This document shows positions 25,291-37,654 of a stretch of DNA of 64,000 nucleotides, piece by piece. Origin of the DNA: Strigops habroptila. Its lineage: Eukaryota > Chordata > Aves > Psittaciformes > Psittacidae. The position numbers and the translations under genes were made by a program. Numbering within the stretch: position 1 is the first letter of the stretch; every line of letters starts with the position of its first letter. The notes under the pieces were generated by a model. The model worked only from the letters and a program-made list of their open reading frames with translations, had not been told where the DNA came from and searched no databases. Where the stretch lies: NCBI RefSeq assembly GCF_004027225.2, contig NC_044277.2, forward strand, positions 133,454,057 to 133,518,056. The letters run 5' to 3'.

Positions 25291-28200
25291 TGCATTTCTA
25301 GGCAATGCAGCTTGAAATTGAAAGCAGTGATAGAACGGTACCACCGCCTGCTTCTTAGCTCACGAGCAGTTATTTTAATATTTAAATGATGGAAATTGGT
25401 AGAGAGGAGTAATATCCTCGCGTTTTAGTGGGCTGACGGAGTAAATAGAAGGATGAACAACTTTGGGGTTCAAGGGATTTGTGACTCAGTGTTTTATTTG
25501 AGGTGCCAGATTGAGAATTTGTAAGAGTGCTTCTTAAACATAGCAATATGTGCTGTGAAAAGCAGGCAAGCTCCTTTGACTATCAGTACAACTGTAGAAA
25601 AGTAGAAATACATTTAAAAGGCAGTGAGCAACTATGTTGTTTTGGGTTTTATTTAAAGATGTTGTATGTGACTTACATAACTTACTCTATTCTGTGTCTC
25701 TGTTCCAGCATGCGGCACTTGCAGCCAGATCCAAACAAATAGCTGGGTCCTAAAAATAAATATTTATTCCAACTCTTTTAATAAAAAACACAAACATTGC
25801 AAGCTCTGATTGCCTTAACTAGAAATCAACTTGAAAGGGGTAGGCATGAGAAATGCTGCCTTGTGTTCACGTTCACAATGTGAGAGTCACAGGACCAGAA
25901 TGAAAACAAGGAAGAATCAACCCAGCTCAATATTTTCTTAGTTAAGGTACTCATTAAGGCAATGGGATTTTCATTTTATGGATCATTTGTATATTTTTAC
26001 ATCTAAATTATGTGATAAAACCAGAAACAACCCTGAAAGCCTAGACAGGATCCTCAGTCTCTCTTCCTTGGTGCTCTGCCCATTAAACTGCAGAAGCATG
26101 TTGCTCCATGCATAGCTTCCTTGCTCCATGGATCTCAAGATCTTTCTTGCATACTGTTCCAGCCTCTGGAGAAGGGATGCTGAGTGCACACCTCTGAATC
26201 GTCTCTGGCTTTACTGAATTTAGGTTCCAGGATCTGCCTCCGGAACTGACAGATATGTCTCCCTTGCAGTCTTGGTTCAAATGCCCGAACTGCGGAGAAG
26301 AGTGGGAGCTCAGGCACATCCTTGGTATGAGCAGTGGATATTGGCTAACTCCAGGTGGCCTCCTGCTCAGCAGGAGCTGAATCTAGCACCAAACTTAACA
26401 TCTAGCTGAGGAACTGAGCTCTGGGGTTTAGATGTAGAGACATTAAAGTCAGGGGTTTGGGCACTTGACAGAACCCTGCTTTGTGTGAAGCCCTTAACTA
26501 CAGCCTGCAGCAGTTCATGGTTTATCTTTTGTTTTGTAGTTTTGCAAGGATGAGCACAGCTGAGCCTTGGCCCGTGCGTGGGGCTCTTAGATGCCGCAGT
26601 AGTACAGCTAATAAATATTGTCAAGTGCTTCATAAAATAACTGGGTGCCCTTGTCACTTACAACCTTGGAGTGGGTTTTGGTTTTGTTCCAGTGCATTCA
26701 GTCTATTTCTCCTATGCACATCCTAAGAAAAAGTTAAATTTGCTGCAGCACGATAAAGTTTCCAATGTTAGCAGACACACCATATCTGACTGTGCAGATG
26801 TATTTTGTCTGCCTGTGGTTTCAGTTCTCAGAACTCAGCAAGTCTTGCAGCATATTTTTTACATAATCTAACCAAATGGTCTTGCTTTTAAATTTAATTT
26901 GGTAGAATTTATATGTATGTTTAACTTACCAATATAACGACTTCTAAATAGTCTAATTATTTCAATTCCACAGAAGAGGGAAGGTTATAGTACCACAATA
27001 CATTTTACTAATGGCAAAGGAAGTGAAGTTTGTGGTTGATAGCAGAATACCATGCCGTAAGACTCAGCTCTACCATTGACTTGAAGCTTGGCCTTGATCA
27101 AGCTGTGTAACGTGTTGCCAGATCTTTCTCCCGTCTTTAAGAGCAGTTTAGCATTCATCCATGCATAGGACAGATCTGACTTCACTTCTTGTGCATTAGC
27201 ACAAGTTGGACTGGTTAATGGGCAGATTCTGGCCCATCTGAACAGAGTGTAGTGCAGAGCATCTCCAGGTACCTTCTGTCCACATCATTTTGGTTTGGTT
27301 AGCCTCTACTGCCTGTATGGAAAGGCAAGGATTAACTAGAATCTCTCTTATAAGGAGTAAAAAGGTTTATTGGCTGAATGATAGTAGTGGCAATTAGAGT
27401 TTGAGTGGCATATGGGAATTTTCATTCACTTTTTTAAAGGGATGATTTCTTTATCTCTTACCCATCTTTCTTAAAATACTGATAGTTCTCCTACTTTAGA
27501 CAGTGTCCATCTCTACTCTTCTTTACAGCTGAGCACAGATGCATTGTAGGAACAATGTGGTCACGTTAGACCCAGGAGCAGGGTAAGTCAGCTCACAAAC
27601 GCTGACTGCTGAAGCCTGAGAATGTGTTAGTGCAAACAACCATTTGCAACGTAATGTTTCTGTTTCAATTCCTGCCAATTCATGTCAATGAGGAAAAAAA
27701 AACAAACCAGTTCAAATACATTTAATGTAAGGAAGCTGCCCAGGAATTTTATGGTGTAGATGTTCTGGTTGCCCACTTATGTTTCTGTAAATGTGGAAGT
27801 GGGATATATAGTCTTCGTTTGAACTTGTGTCTATACATTAAAGACCAGAATTTGGCTCTGTCCTGGAGCAGTTGTTTATAAGCTCTACCTGCACAGTGAC
27901 AAGGCACTGTGGTTAGCTGTAGCTGTTGCACAGCTAACGTGCATGCAGAACTATGACTTTAGCTATCAACTAGAGGTAAAGCAAGTATATGTACTTAGGT
28001 GTCTGCTGCTCCTTTACTTTCACAGCTAGAGAACCTGTCTCTCCTTCAGAGCTTGTGTCTGTGGTCTGTTTGCTCATTTCAACAGCCACTGGGAGACGCT
28101 AATTATAGGTTCAATAATATTAGGTGCTTGTAAAGGGCTTCATCTAACAGGACCCTATGAAGGATTTTTTTCAGTAAGCTAGCATTCACTGATAACAAAA

Positions 28201-28989
28201 TCTACAGGAGAGCCATGGGCATTTGCGTTGTATTTCTTCATATATAGCTCTCTGCTTTTGGTGATAGAACTTAAGCTGCTCTGACTACCAACGGTCGTGT
28301 TTGAAGGTGGCTGGGGGAGAAAGTGGTGTGCTGTGCTGAGGGAAGAAAGTGGTAATGATAAGCAGTTAAATTAAGTGTGCTTCTTTAGACCTTGGGTAAA
28401 TCTGCACAGCATATGAAGTGCTGAAATTATAATTACTTCCATTGGGAATTCAACTTTACTTTCCTGTAATCTCTTCTATAGCACATGCCCAGGTGATCTG
28501 TTAGTTGTATTCCTTGCAAGCACCTAAATTTTGTTCTTCTCCCTAGATGAAGTGCTGATTGAGCCACAAGCAGCAACTTTTCTTTCTCTCCTACCCTCTA
28601 AAGAGGACTGTACATGTGTCTATGCTTTTCTGCATGCTGCTTTCTCCTTAAAATAGACACATTCTCTTGCTGCTCCCCATCTTAGTATTGACCCTTATTC
28701 TCACTCTTTCTGATCTTTCTTTTTTAAAACTTTTTGCTGTTGTTGTTGAAACTTCTCAGTTTTTTCCTGGCAAACAATTCACCTCCTCTGCTTCGTCACC
28801 AGCTGCCTCCAGTTTCCTCCACCCAGTAGCCAAACACTGATTGTACATGACTGATGAACTTGAGGCTCTGCTTTCTGGAATGTAAGTACAGAGTGAAAAG
28901 ACCTTTTTGGCTGTGCCTGCTCTGCTTCTTTAAGGAGCTTTTCGTGGAGCAGGTGATCCTAAGTGAGATCATAAAGCATGTTTTCCATG
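25291..28989. other. CHN2 intron 1, proximal part, no element recognised
   Basis: The sequence returns to AT-rich composition after the CpG island. No repeat family, RNA gene or exon could be identified. Open frames here are all under 100 codons and lack recognisable domains. Confidence 0.6.
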
Positions 28990-30262
28990 GGAAGACAGAG
29001 GGATCAGGCCCAGTCAGCGTGGGTTCATGAAGGGCAGGTCCTGCTTGACCAACCTGATCTCCTATGATAACGTGACCTATCTGGTTGATGAGGGAAAGGC
29101 TGTGGACATTGTGTATTTAGACTTAAGTAAAGCATTTGACACTGTCTCCCACAGCATTCTTCTGGAGAAACTGGCTGCTCATGGCCTGGATAGGTGTATT
29201 CTTTGCTGGGTTGGAAACTGGCTGGATGGCTGAGCCCGAAGAGTGGTGGTAAATGGTAGCACATCTAGTTGGCAACTGGTCACTAGTGGTGTCCCTCACG
29301 GCTCAGTGTTAGAGCCAGTGTTGTTTATTATCTTCACTGATGATCTGGATGAGAGGATTGAGTGCGTCCTTGGTTTGTGGATGACACCAAGTTGGCTGGG
29401 AGTGTAGCTTTGCTGAAGGATGGGGAGGCTTTGCAAAGGGATCTGGACAGGTTGGATCAATGGGCTGTGGCCAGTGGTATGAGGTTCAACAAGGCAAAGT
29501 GCCGGATCCTGCATTTGGGCCACAACAACCCCATGCAATGCTCCAGGCTTAGGGCAGAGTGGCTGGAAAGCTGCTTGGTGGAAAAGGACCTGGGGGTGCT
29601 GATTGATGGAGCTGAACATGAGCCAGCTTGTGTGCAGGCAGCCAAGAAGGCCAACAGCATCCTGGCCTGTATCAGCAGTAGTGTAGCCAGCCGGACCAGG
29701 GCAGTGATTGTCCCCCTGTACTTGGCACTTGTGAGGCCACACCTTAATTACTGTGTTCATTTCTGGGCCCCTCACTACAAGAAAGACATTAAGGTGATGG
29801 AGCAGGTCCAGAGAAGGGCAACAAAGCTGGTGAAGGGTCTGGAGAGCAAGTGTGATGAGGAACAGCTGAGCGAACTGGGGTTGTTTAGTCTGGAGAAGAG
29901 AAGGCTCAGGGGGGACCATTCCATGCTCTACACCTACTTGAAAGGAGGTTGTAGTGAGATGGCTGTTGGTCTCTTCTCCCAAGTAGCAAATGATGGGACA
30001 AGAGCTAATGGCCTCAATCTGCACCAGGAGAGGTTTCAATTGGGTATTAGGAAACGTTTCTTCACAGAGAGGGTGATCAGGTATTGCAACAGGCTGCCCA
30101 GGGAAGTAGTGGAATCACCATCCCTGGAAGTGTTCAAAAAACTGTGTAGATGAGGCCCTCAGTAGTATGGTTTAGTGGTGGTCTTCACAGTGCTGGGGTA
30201 AAGGTTGGACTCGATGATCTTAAACATGTTTTCTGACCTAGCTTATTCTGTGATTCTATGAA
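28990..30262 (+). mobile_element. CR1 LINE fragment with reverse-transcriptase remnants, sense to CHN2
   Basis: The fragment begins inside the ORF2 reverse-transcriptase domain. Recognisable blocks are [57 protein letters not shown] and LDRLDQWA, followed by the C-terminal region ([29 protein letters not shown]), which stays open at 29362-30153. The element ends with the CR1 terminus 'gtgattctatga'. It is inactive. An in-frame TGA at 29231-29233 follows the WLDG block (probably a decayed Arg codon), a frameshift lies near 29370, and the catalytic YADD-type box reads FVDD. Everything upstream of the mid reverse transcriptase is missing. A 247-codon minus-strand frame across it is an antisense shadow. 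Confidence 0.95.
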
Positions 30263-33200
30263 AAAAATCCAGCATGCTTCCCAGCTGGGCTCCATGCAGC
30301 AGTATTCCTAGGCATCAGACATCTCTGCCTCTGTGCAGTTGTGCCATCCAAAGCCAGCATGAAGTGGCTGTAAATCCCAGTTTCTTTTAGGGCTTTGAGC
30401 TCTACTTGGAAAGTCTTCTGCCAGATAGTCTCCTTCGAACAGGTGGATAGGTTAAGTAGCTTGGGCTGTCTGTCAGGTGAGGGTAGACACTGAAGATAAA
30501 TGCGAATAAAAGTCTGGTAAATGGCAGTGTGAAATCAGGCTTTCTCCACCAGCAGGGCTCCACCAAAACTTCTGTGCTGTGAGAGTTGTAACACTAGGAC
30601 AGTTTGGATGAAGGCCTAAGGCAAACATGTAAATGTATGTGCCAGCACCCAGTATTTTGTGTACTCTACAAGCTCCAAAGATAAATTTGCAGGTGTTAGG
30701 CTGAAAGGATAGCTCTGCACCTTTCTGCTTTCCATCTGAACTGGTGGTTCTGCATGTGATATGTGCATTTCAAGTAATACCTGTTATTAGACCAGATGAT
30801 AGATTTGAAATGCTTAGGCAATTTCTGCTACAGGCCTGGAGAAGGGTTTGTGTGTTTTGTCAGGGTATTTTTACTTTTCAGCTGTGTCTGCTTCTCTAAT
30901 AAAAGATAACTGCTTCTCCCCACATTCTCCTGCTTTTGTAAACTCAGATACCTGTGCAGAAGGCTGCTATAAATTTGTTTAAATAAATCACCAGTTATTG
31001 ATGATTATTTCTTTTTAATTGAAAATCAAAACCTGTTTTTCTGTCCTGAAGCTCAGGGGAAAAGGCCATTAAGTATCATTTAAGCGGTGATCCTCATTTA
31101 AATAAGAATGAAGTTTATGGCTAAAAAAACTGATTTCTGTAATAAATTGAAAGACAACAAAGTGTTGTGGGTTTTTTTTTTTTAATTAAATGAACAAAGA
31201 TATGTTGTTTATGTTGTTCGAAGGCAGCATAGTTCTCATTCATGTGTTTTCACACACACTCTGTATTTCAAGAAGGATAAAAAAGTGCTTACTGAGGGAA
31301 AAAGAAAAATCTTTGGTGGTTCCAGTAACTTAACAAAGTCAAAATAAAATATTAAAGGCTCATGACTCTCTAGGGGTCATGAAGGTGCTATGACGTTAAA
31401 TAGGCAGATATATTGTAAAAATGAAAGTCAACACAGGCTGATTTTAATTAAGATGCAAGCAAGTGAGAAGAAAGGAAATTACTATTGTACACAGATTCAG
31501 AGAGATTCTAATTGGGGAAAAAGATTAGTAAATGAAAATAGCTGTTTATTCTCAATGATTTAATAGAAATAGTGGTGTGAAAATGGCACATGAAAGCTCT
31601 TTAAATAGTGCTGCCATTATGCTGATAAGGTGCTACTTTTGATTTTTAAAAGAGCAATAAGAGTTCTTTTTCTGTTCCTCATGCCAAGCTTCTGCTGGCC
31701 AGGGCGTTCTTGGTCTAAATTAAAGCTGAAGTCTTTTGTACTTAGTGATTATAAAGAACTCGCCATTCTTATTAAAAATAATAAAAGTTCAAAAGGGAAA
31801 AACACCAAAGTACCCCATTCTGATGTAGTGATTGGTTCAACAGTTAGTTACTAAATGTGTAGGCTGTGATTACTGAGAATAAAACAGCCTGGAAAGTGGT
31901 ACAATGCAAGTCTGCTTCACTATTTAGCTTATATTGGTACTCTGTAAAGCAAGTGTCTTCTTATTCTTACAGATCAGCTTGTCTCAAAGACATATGTGGG
32001 GAATCAGACAAACAGTCTTTCATGCTGTCATGATGATGACCTTTTTGGATACCAGTTCAATTGACAAGTTCTTGCCTTCTGTCTGATGGTTCTAAGGAGG
32101 CTTAGATATGCCAAATGCTGGGCATTTGTAAGCAGAAATATTTTAATTTACTGATTATTATACACAGTCCTCTTGTAAGCCCATGCTCATAGTGTTTTAC
32201 ATGTTTCAGATGATAATAATTTGGCTATTATGGTACATAGGTAAGTCTTAAACCTGGTGTTTTAGACAAAGAATGTTGTGTTGGGCTTTTTTTTTTAAGT
32301 TGCTTTGTTTATATGCATACCTTTGGCTAAAGAGCAACAGTGGATGGATTCGACTCGCTTGCAACACTGAGCGCTGGCAGAAGGTGTTCCCATGCTGGGA
32401 ACCAGTCTGTTGTCACTTGCTCTTCTTTTCTACAAAAAGAGGAGATACTTAGGAGACTAAATATTTGGAGAACTGTGTGTTAAGGAATGGCACATTAATA
32501 TTGCATGAAAAAGCTTTTGTTGTAGGGAAATGCAGCTGGATTTATACAAGAAGCTATAAATCCTTAATTCTGTATATATCGCATTCTTTACAGGTGTAGT
32601 CACAGTTTGTCTAAGAATTATATGCAGTTGCTAGTGTATGTATAGTTTTAACTGCGATGAATAATACCCATTCTTGCTGTCTCTTTCTGACCTTTGATTA
32701 TGAGAATGTAAATTTGAATTTTACATTTGGAGGTGGTTATTACCAACTATGAATCATGAGCAATTCAGCAAGAATAGTTTCACCACCCTGTTTTACTCAG
32801 CAATAATCCAAATCCCAGGGCTGGAGGGTGAGTGTATCCTGGTAGAAGGAAACTGATGTTGCAATAGTGTCCTTGTAACATAAACATGCTTTAAAGTTTG
32901 CTGAGGAATAGGTTGAAACTTGACAGCACAGGCTGATGTGTTTGGTAAGGTAAGGAGAGATTAAAGGGTTTTTAAAATTCAGAAGAATGTGCAAGTTTCG
33001 CACGCCTTGCTTCTGGTGTTAGTGATCAATAATATTGATCAAGGTCATCACAAAAGAATTAGTTCAGTAAATAAGACATCTGTTCTGAGAATATCTTCAT
33101 CAGGCAGTCCCATTCCCTTGAGACAAGGTGTCTCCAGTATGGTATTATTACTGACAGAGTAGAAAGTACTAGGTGGGCCCTTTCTTATCATCAGTAAATC

Positions 33201-33305
33201 ATGTGTCACCTGCTGCGACCTGTGTGTCAAGTCACATTTCTCAACTTCTCACGAGCTTGTCATGTAGCTATTCCTCTCCTTCCTTCTCACCTTCTTGTTG
33301 GCAGT
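30263..33305. other. CHN2 intron 1, no recognised element
   Basis: AT-rich unique sequence with short T-rich runs near 31171 and 32288 and a perfect 8-bp inverted repeat at 33023-33041 (TGATCAAT, 3-nt loop, ATTGATCA). No coding or RNA gene was recognised. Confidence 0.6.
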
Positions 33306-33930
33306 TGTCCTGATTTCGACTCTAACAGTTATTTTTTTCTCCTTCCTAGTAACTGGAGCAGTGCTGTGTTTTGGATTTAGTCTGAGAACAACGCTGATAA
33401 CACACCGATGTTTTAGTTGTTGCTCAGTAGCGCTTACCCTGATCAAGGACTTTTCAGTCCCTCATACTCTGCCAGTGAGTAGGGGCATGGGAAGCCGGGA
33501 GGAAGCAGAGACAGGACACCTGACCCAAACTAGCCAAAGGAGTATTCCATACCATAGCATGTAATGCCCAGTATATAAACTGGGGGGAGTCACCCAGAAG
33601 GGATGGACTGCTGCTCGGGTCGGGCTGGGTGTCGGTCGGCAGGTGGTGAGCAATTGCACTGTGTATCACTTGTGTTTATTGTTCTTTTTTTCCTTTCCCC
33701 TCTTAGCTTTATATTCTCTCCTCCTGTTATTTCTCTTGTCATTATTATTATTGGTGGTAGTAGTAGTTTTATATTATACTTTAGTTATTGGACTGTTCTT
33801 ATCTCAACCTGTGGGGTTTATATTCTTTCAATTCTCCTTCCCATCCTGCCCAGAGTGGGGGGAAAGGAGAAGTGGGGGTGAGTGAATGGCTGCGTGGTTC
33901 TGAGTTACCAGCTGGGCTTAAACCATGACA
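33306..33930 (+). mobile_element. Solo LTR of an avian endogenous retrovirus (same family as the LTR at 37700)
   Basis: The 625-bp unit starts TGTCCTG and ends CATGACA, the TG...CA termini of retroviral LTRs. It aligns by eye over its length with the reverse complement of 37700-38311, sharing for example 'cagtgctgtgttttggattt', the 'tattccatacca' block and a trinucleotide-rich (ATT)n region. It contains a TATA-like box (TATATAA, 33572-33578). The flanking pentamers are gcagt (33301-33305) and gctgt (33931-33935), a plausible decayed target-site duplication with one mismatch. No primer-binding site or internal sequence follows on the right, so this is a solo LTR left by LTR-LTR recombination. 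It is sense to CHN2. Confidence 0.87.
33572..33578 (+). promoter_or_regulatory. TATA-like box within the solo LTR
   Basis: TATATAA follows the conserved block 'tattccatacca' in the expected promoter half of the LTR. The sister LTR at 37700-38311 has TGTGTAA at this position, so only this copy keeps a good match. Present activity is unknown. Confidence 0.45.
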
Positions 33931-34519
33931 GCTGTTTTAAACATTGCTTGTAGCTTTTAAAAAACCCAACATGGTATGAAGTGCATTTGTGGTGTTACGC
34001 TTTTTATTTCATCAAAGAAGAAAATTGAATGTTAGAAGAGATGGGGACCTCAGTTTGTAAATGAGGTTCAGTTGTTGAGCAGATGTTTAATTGCTAAAAA
34101 TTTGTCTTATCTTGACAGATCAGTTGGTTAAATATTTGGCTTCGTGTTATGGCAAGGAAGAAAAATGCAAGTACACATCATGTACAGGCATACTCGGCAC
34201 AACCGCTGCAAAGGCAGGCAGAAGTTCCTGGGAGAAGGTGGTTCTTCTGCTCCATGCAATGTGCCAGAGGGCCTGTTGTGTGTTCATAAGCAGAAAAAGT
34301 CCAACAGCTTTTTCAGCATTGTTTGCCATGACATGGATTATCTGTTGTAGTATTTTTCTACTGCATGAAGCTGCACTGATTATGCCTTAATTCCCCAATA
34401 AACTAGATCAGAGTGCCCCAAAGGAAAGAGAGGATGAGGGGATCGTGAGAGACCCAGACAGATCCTTCATTTCCAGCTTTTCCAAGGCATCTGTATGGTG
34501 GCTGTTAAAGGCAGTAGTA

Positions 34520-34536
34520 TTTTTTTTTTTTTTTTT
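34520..34536. repeat. Poly(T) homopolymer, 17 nt
   Basis: An uninterrupted T run directly visible in the sequence. Confidence 0.95.
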
Positions 34537-35818
34537 GCATGGCGGAACCCTACCTTTGTGTGCATGTACCATTGTACTATTTCTGCATATTATACAGTGC
34601 TGTGGTCCCACAGATAGTGCCAGCCCTTGTATCTCCCATTTCAAAGCATTTCTATTGTGTGTGAGCATGTGTAGTTTAATAGTGAACCATACCCTATCCT
34701 GGCCAGGAGTTCAGGGTTAGTTCCTTCCTAGGACAGAGACATACAGAAACCGTGGATCTTGTTGGCATGGAAAATTAGGGATGCTAGTGGCTGATGCAGG
34801 CCGTTAGCACATTTAGATAACTTCAGAGGAGGAAGATCCATCCACTGCTGTTAAACACAATGCTATCACCTCTGTCTGAAGTCCCTGAGCCATATGTAGG
34901 CTGGGAAGGTGGTGAAATACATATGCTATATGCTTTCTGTATCCTTTTACACTTCTTTAGGTATCCACTGATAGTCACTGTGGGAGATAATCTACCGATT
35001 TGACCTGTTGTTGCTGTACTTACGTATATAGCTGGCAGAGTTACTGCTGAGGCAGCACGCTGTGACTGCTTTCTGTAGCTAAGAACTCTTGAAAGAGAGG
35101 AAATATTTGAAACAAGAGGGTTTGAAACATGGGGTGTTGACATTCTGTGTTGCAGGTTAAAACCAAAACCAAAACCCACACCTATGTTGCAAGGAGACCT
35201 GATAGGAAAATCTTATTAATAGGGCGCTGTATAGAACAGCGTATAGATTTGTCTCAAATCCTCATTTGTCCTTTGATTGAAAAGCTTCTTCTCCTTTGCT
35301 TTATGGACATATGACCCAGCTTGATTTATTATCTGGCTACGGCTGGATCACAGTTCATTTTTTATTATTCCAATATTAAGGCTAGCAATTAATGAACTTT
35401 TAAGAGCTAGACCACAGTTTTTCTTACAAGGTTCCTCAAAGCTCCAAGATTTAGGCTTTACAGAAAGCTGAATGTTGCCATCAAACTTGCGTAGTGCACG
35501 GAAGTGTCATAAAGCTGATTTAATTATTTGCAAAAGATTTTGGTTTTTTTTTTTTAAATGCAACACGCTTATGAGTGCAAGGTATTAAGGTCTGACCCTT
35601 CAAGCTGCTTGGTACCTTCTGTTCCCACCTCATTGAGGTAGTAAATCAGCAGCTTGCAGGACTGGGCAGTTGCTTGTCTGAGTGTTTTTATTCAGTTTCC
35701 ATTAAAGCTGCATCTGCTGTTAGGATGGGGCAAATTATGATAGGCTACATAGTAAACCTCTCCTCCTCCAAGTACTGGTATATAACATATGTAATATTCA
35801 GTGTATTTACATCATTCA

Positions 35819-35848
35819 TACATATATATATGAATATATGTATATATA
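35819..35848. repeat. Imperfect AT microsatellite, self-complementary
   Basis: An ATATAT/TATGTATAT-rich stretch, largely self-complementary and likely to be length-variable. Confidence 0.8.
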
Positions 35849-37648
35849 ACATTTTGATTGGTGAATTTCCAAGGATTATGTACAAGTCTTAAATTATACC
35901 TAATTTGTATAAATGCCTGCTTCTGGAGAGAGCATACTTTTCGTAACTCCTGATCTCCTGCCAGGCAAACCACGATGATGGACAGCTTTTAGCATCATGC
36001 TGTGATAGCTCTGTATTTGTTTTATTTTGCAATCTGAATCATTTAGTTAGATGGCTTTATGTTGATGAACTTATTTACTGAGAGAATATTGAACCCTTTG
36101 ATGTCTTAAAAATGGAAAGACAAATTTCAGTTCTAAGCTTCCTCGTGCTCATTTGTGTCTAGCATATTGGTGTATGTTGGAAATTTTGCTTAAGTTTAGA
36201 GAATAATGGTAAATAATGACTTAAATAGAACTGGCTGTCATGGATGAATCTTAAGTGCTCCTGAGTGAATGCTTGAGGCTGGGAGACAATGTAAGCTATG
36301 GAAATAGTGATTGACAGGCGTGCTTTTTCTCCTCTTCCATTATGACACTAAAAACAGCATTAAATAGGTAAATCATCAAGAAATAAAACAGATGAACTGG
36401 AGGGTGGAGGTAAGTAGATGTCAGATTGGTAAGAATTTACAAAATTATGTAGACAAGAAAAAGAGATGTTTTTATTCAGGTTATATAATGGGAAGAATAC
36501 AGGATCCTGAACTCTATTTACAAAGTAGGTTGCAGTATCAGACTATGTTATTTAATAGACGGAGAATTTGATAGGTTTTTAATGCTAAACCTCTGGTCAT
36601 TTTGGTAGTAGATGAGTATGTCTAAGCATGCAGGAGAGAAAAGCCTAAGGTCTGATACGAAATATTGAATCTTGCGTTTGTCTGGTGTTTCTGAGTGAGT
36701 GCACAAGCAGGGGAGCTCTAAGGCATACCTGAAAACATCAGTCACTGTCTATGAAAAATTAGGTAGTAGCCGTATTTGCTCTGATTGAACTAATAGTTGA
36801 CTGTCAAAGTGAAGAAGTATCCTTATGCTGCAGTAGCATTTTAGGGACACACATGATACAGTAGGAGGTTTCAGGGTTTTATGGAGCTCCGAGAGCTGTG
36901 TTTCCCTTGACACAGTGCCTGGAGTGACCACTGTGGTGCCTTTCCATATTACTCAACTCCAGTTTGAGTGATTTCTCCTGCAATTCAAAAGAGTATCGTG
37001 AACATAACACAAAGAGAACATAACACATCTGGGCATGCTGTTGGGTAGCATTGCTGGGTAGTGCTATTGTGCGTTGGTAAACAGGTGTTTTATTTCCTTT
37101 CGGAAGTGATGGATTAGTTCATTCAAAAAGCTCAAAGAAAGAAAACCCAAGAAATTTCCTCGGGAATCCATTAAATTGCCTTATACCATTGATTTTAAAA
37201 ATAAACCTGGAAAAATCAAGTGCAAAACCAAAGAGTTAAGTGTATTATTTTTAATGATTAATGTAACAGTACTGGCAACTTAAGAAATCAACATATACTT
37301 TGTGGTTTAATCTAGAAATACAAAATTTGGCAGATGTTCACAGGTAACATGTGGGCTTGTTTGCTCATGAAAATTATTTAGAAAAGTTTAAGGAGCTATA
37401 ATGAAAAAAATATTCAGACATGGAAATAATACAGAATAGTTATTCTGGAACAGCTATTCCTGAATGCTATTCAGTTAACTTATAGTGATATAGATCACTA
37501 ACTCGAAAGGTGTAGAAATATAGCATTAATTATACTCATTTGTCAAGTGATGCTAAGCTCCTCTCTTCTTTTTTTCCTTTCTGTTTGATGTATTGTTGAA
37601 AGCTCATTGCTCCCTTTTTTTCAGAGACATAATGCATTCTTGACATCA

Positions 37649-37654
37649 GAAACT
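37649..37654. repeat. Target-site duplication GAAACT (left copy)
   Basis: Identical to 38312-38317 on the other side of the LTR unit. The length of 6 bp fits ERVK-type integrases. A chance match of six bases cannot be excluded because the left boundary was chosen after seeing it. Confidence 0.55.

Larger units (their letters stand above)
33931..37648. other. CHN2 intron 1 between the two LTRs, no recognised element
   Basis: About 3.7 kb of AT-rich sequence. It holds a T-run at 34520-34536, an AT-rich microsatellite at 35819-35848, a 16-bp-spaced repeat of 'gaacataacaca' at 37000-37027 and a hairpin at 37483-37500. I saw no retroviral gag, pol or env remnant, which supports the two LTRs being independent insertions. 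Confidence 0.6.

Noticed and set aside
29296..30039. 247-codon minus-strand frame
   Set aside because: Antisense shadow of the CR1 reverse-transcriptase region.
33603..33885. Hydrophobic plus-strand frames resembling small membrane proteins
   Set aside because: They lie inside the U-rich/trinucleotide part of the solo LTR and arise from its T-rich composition.
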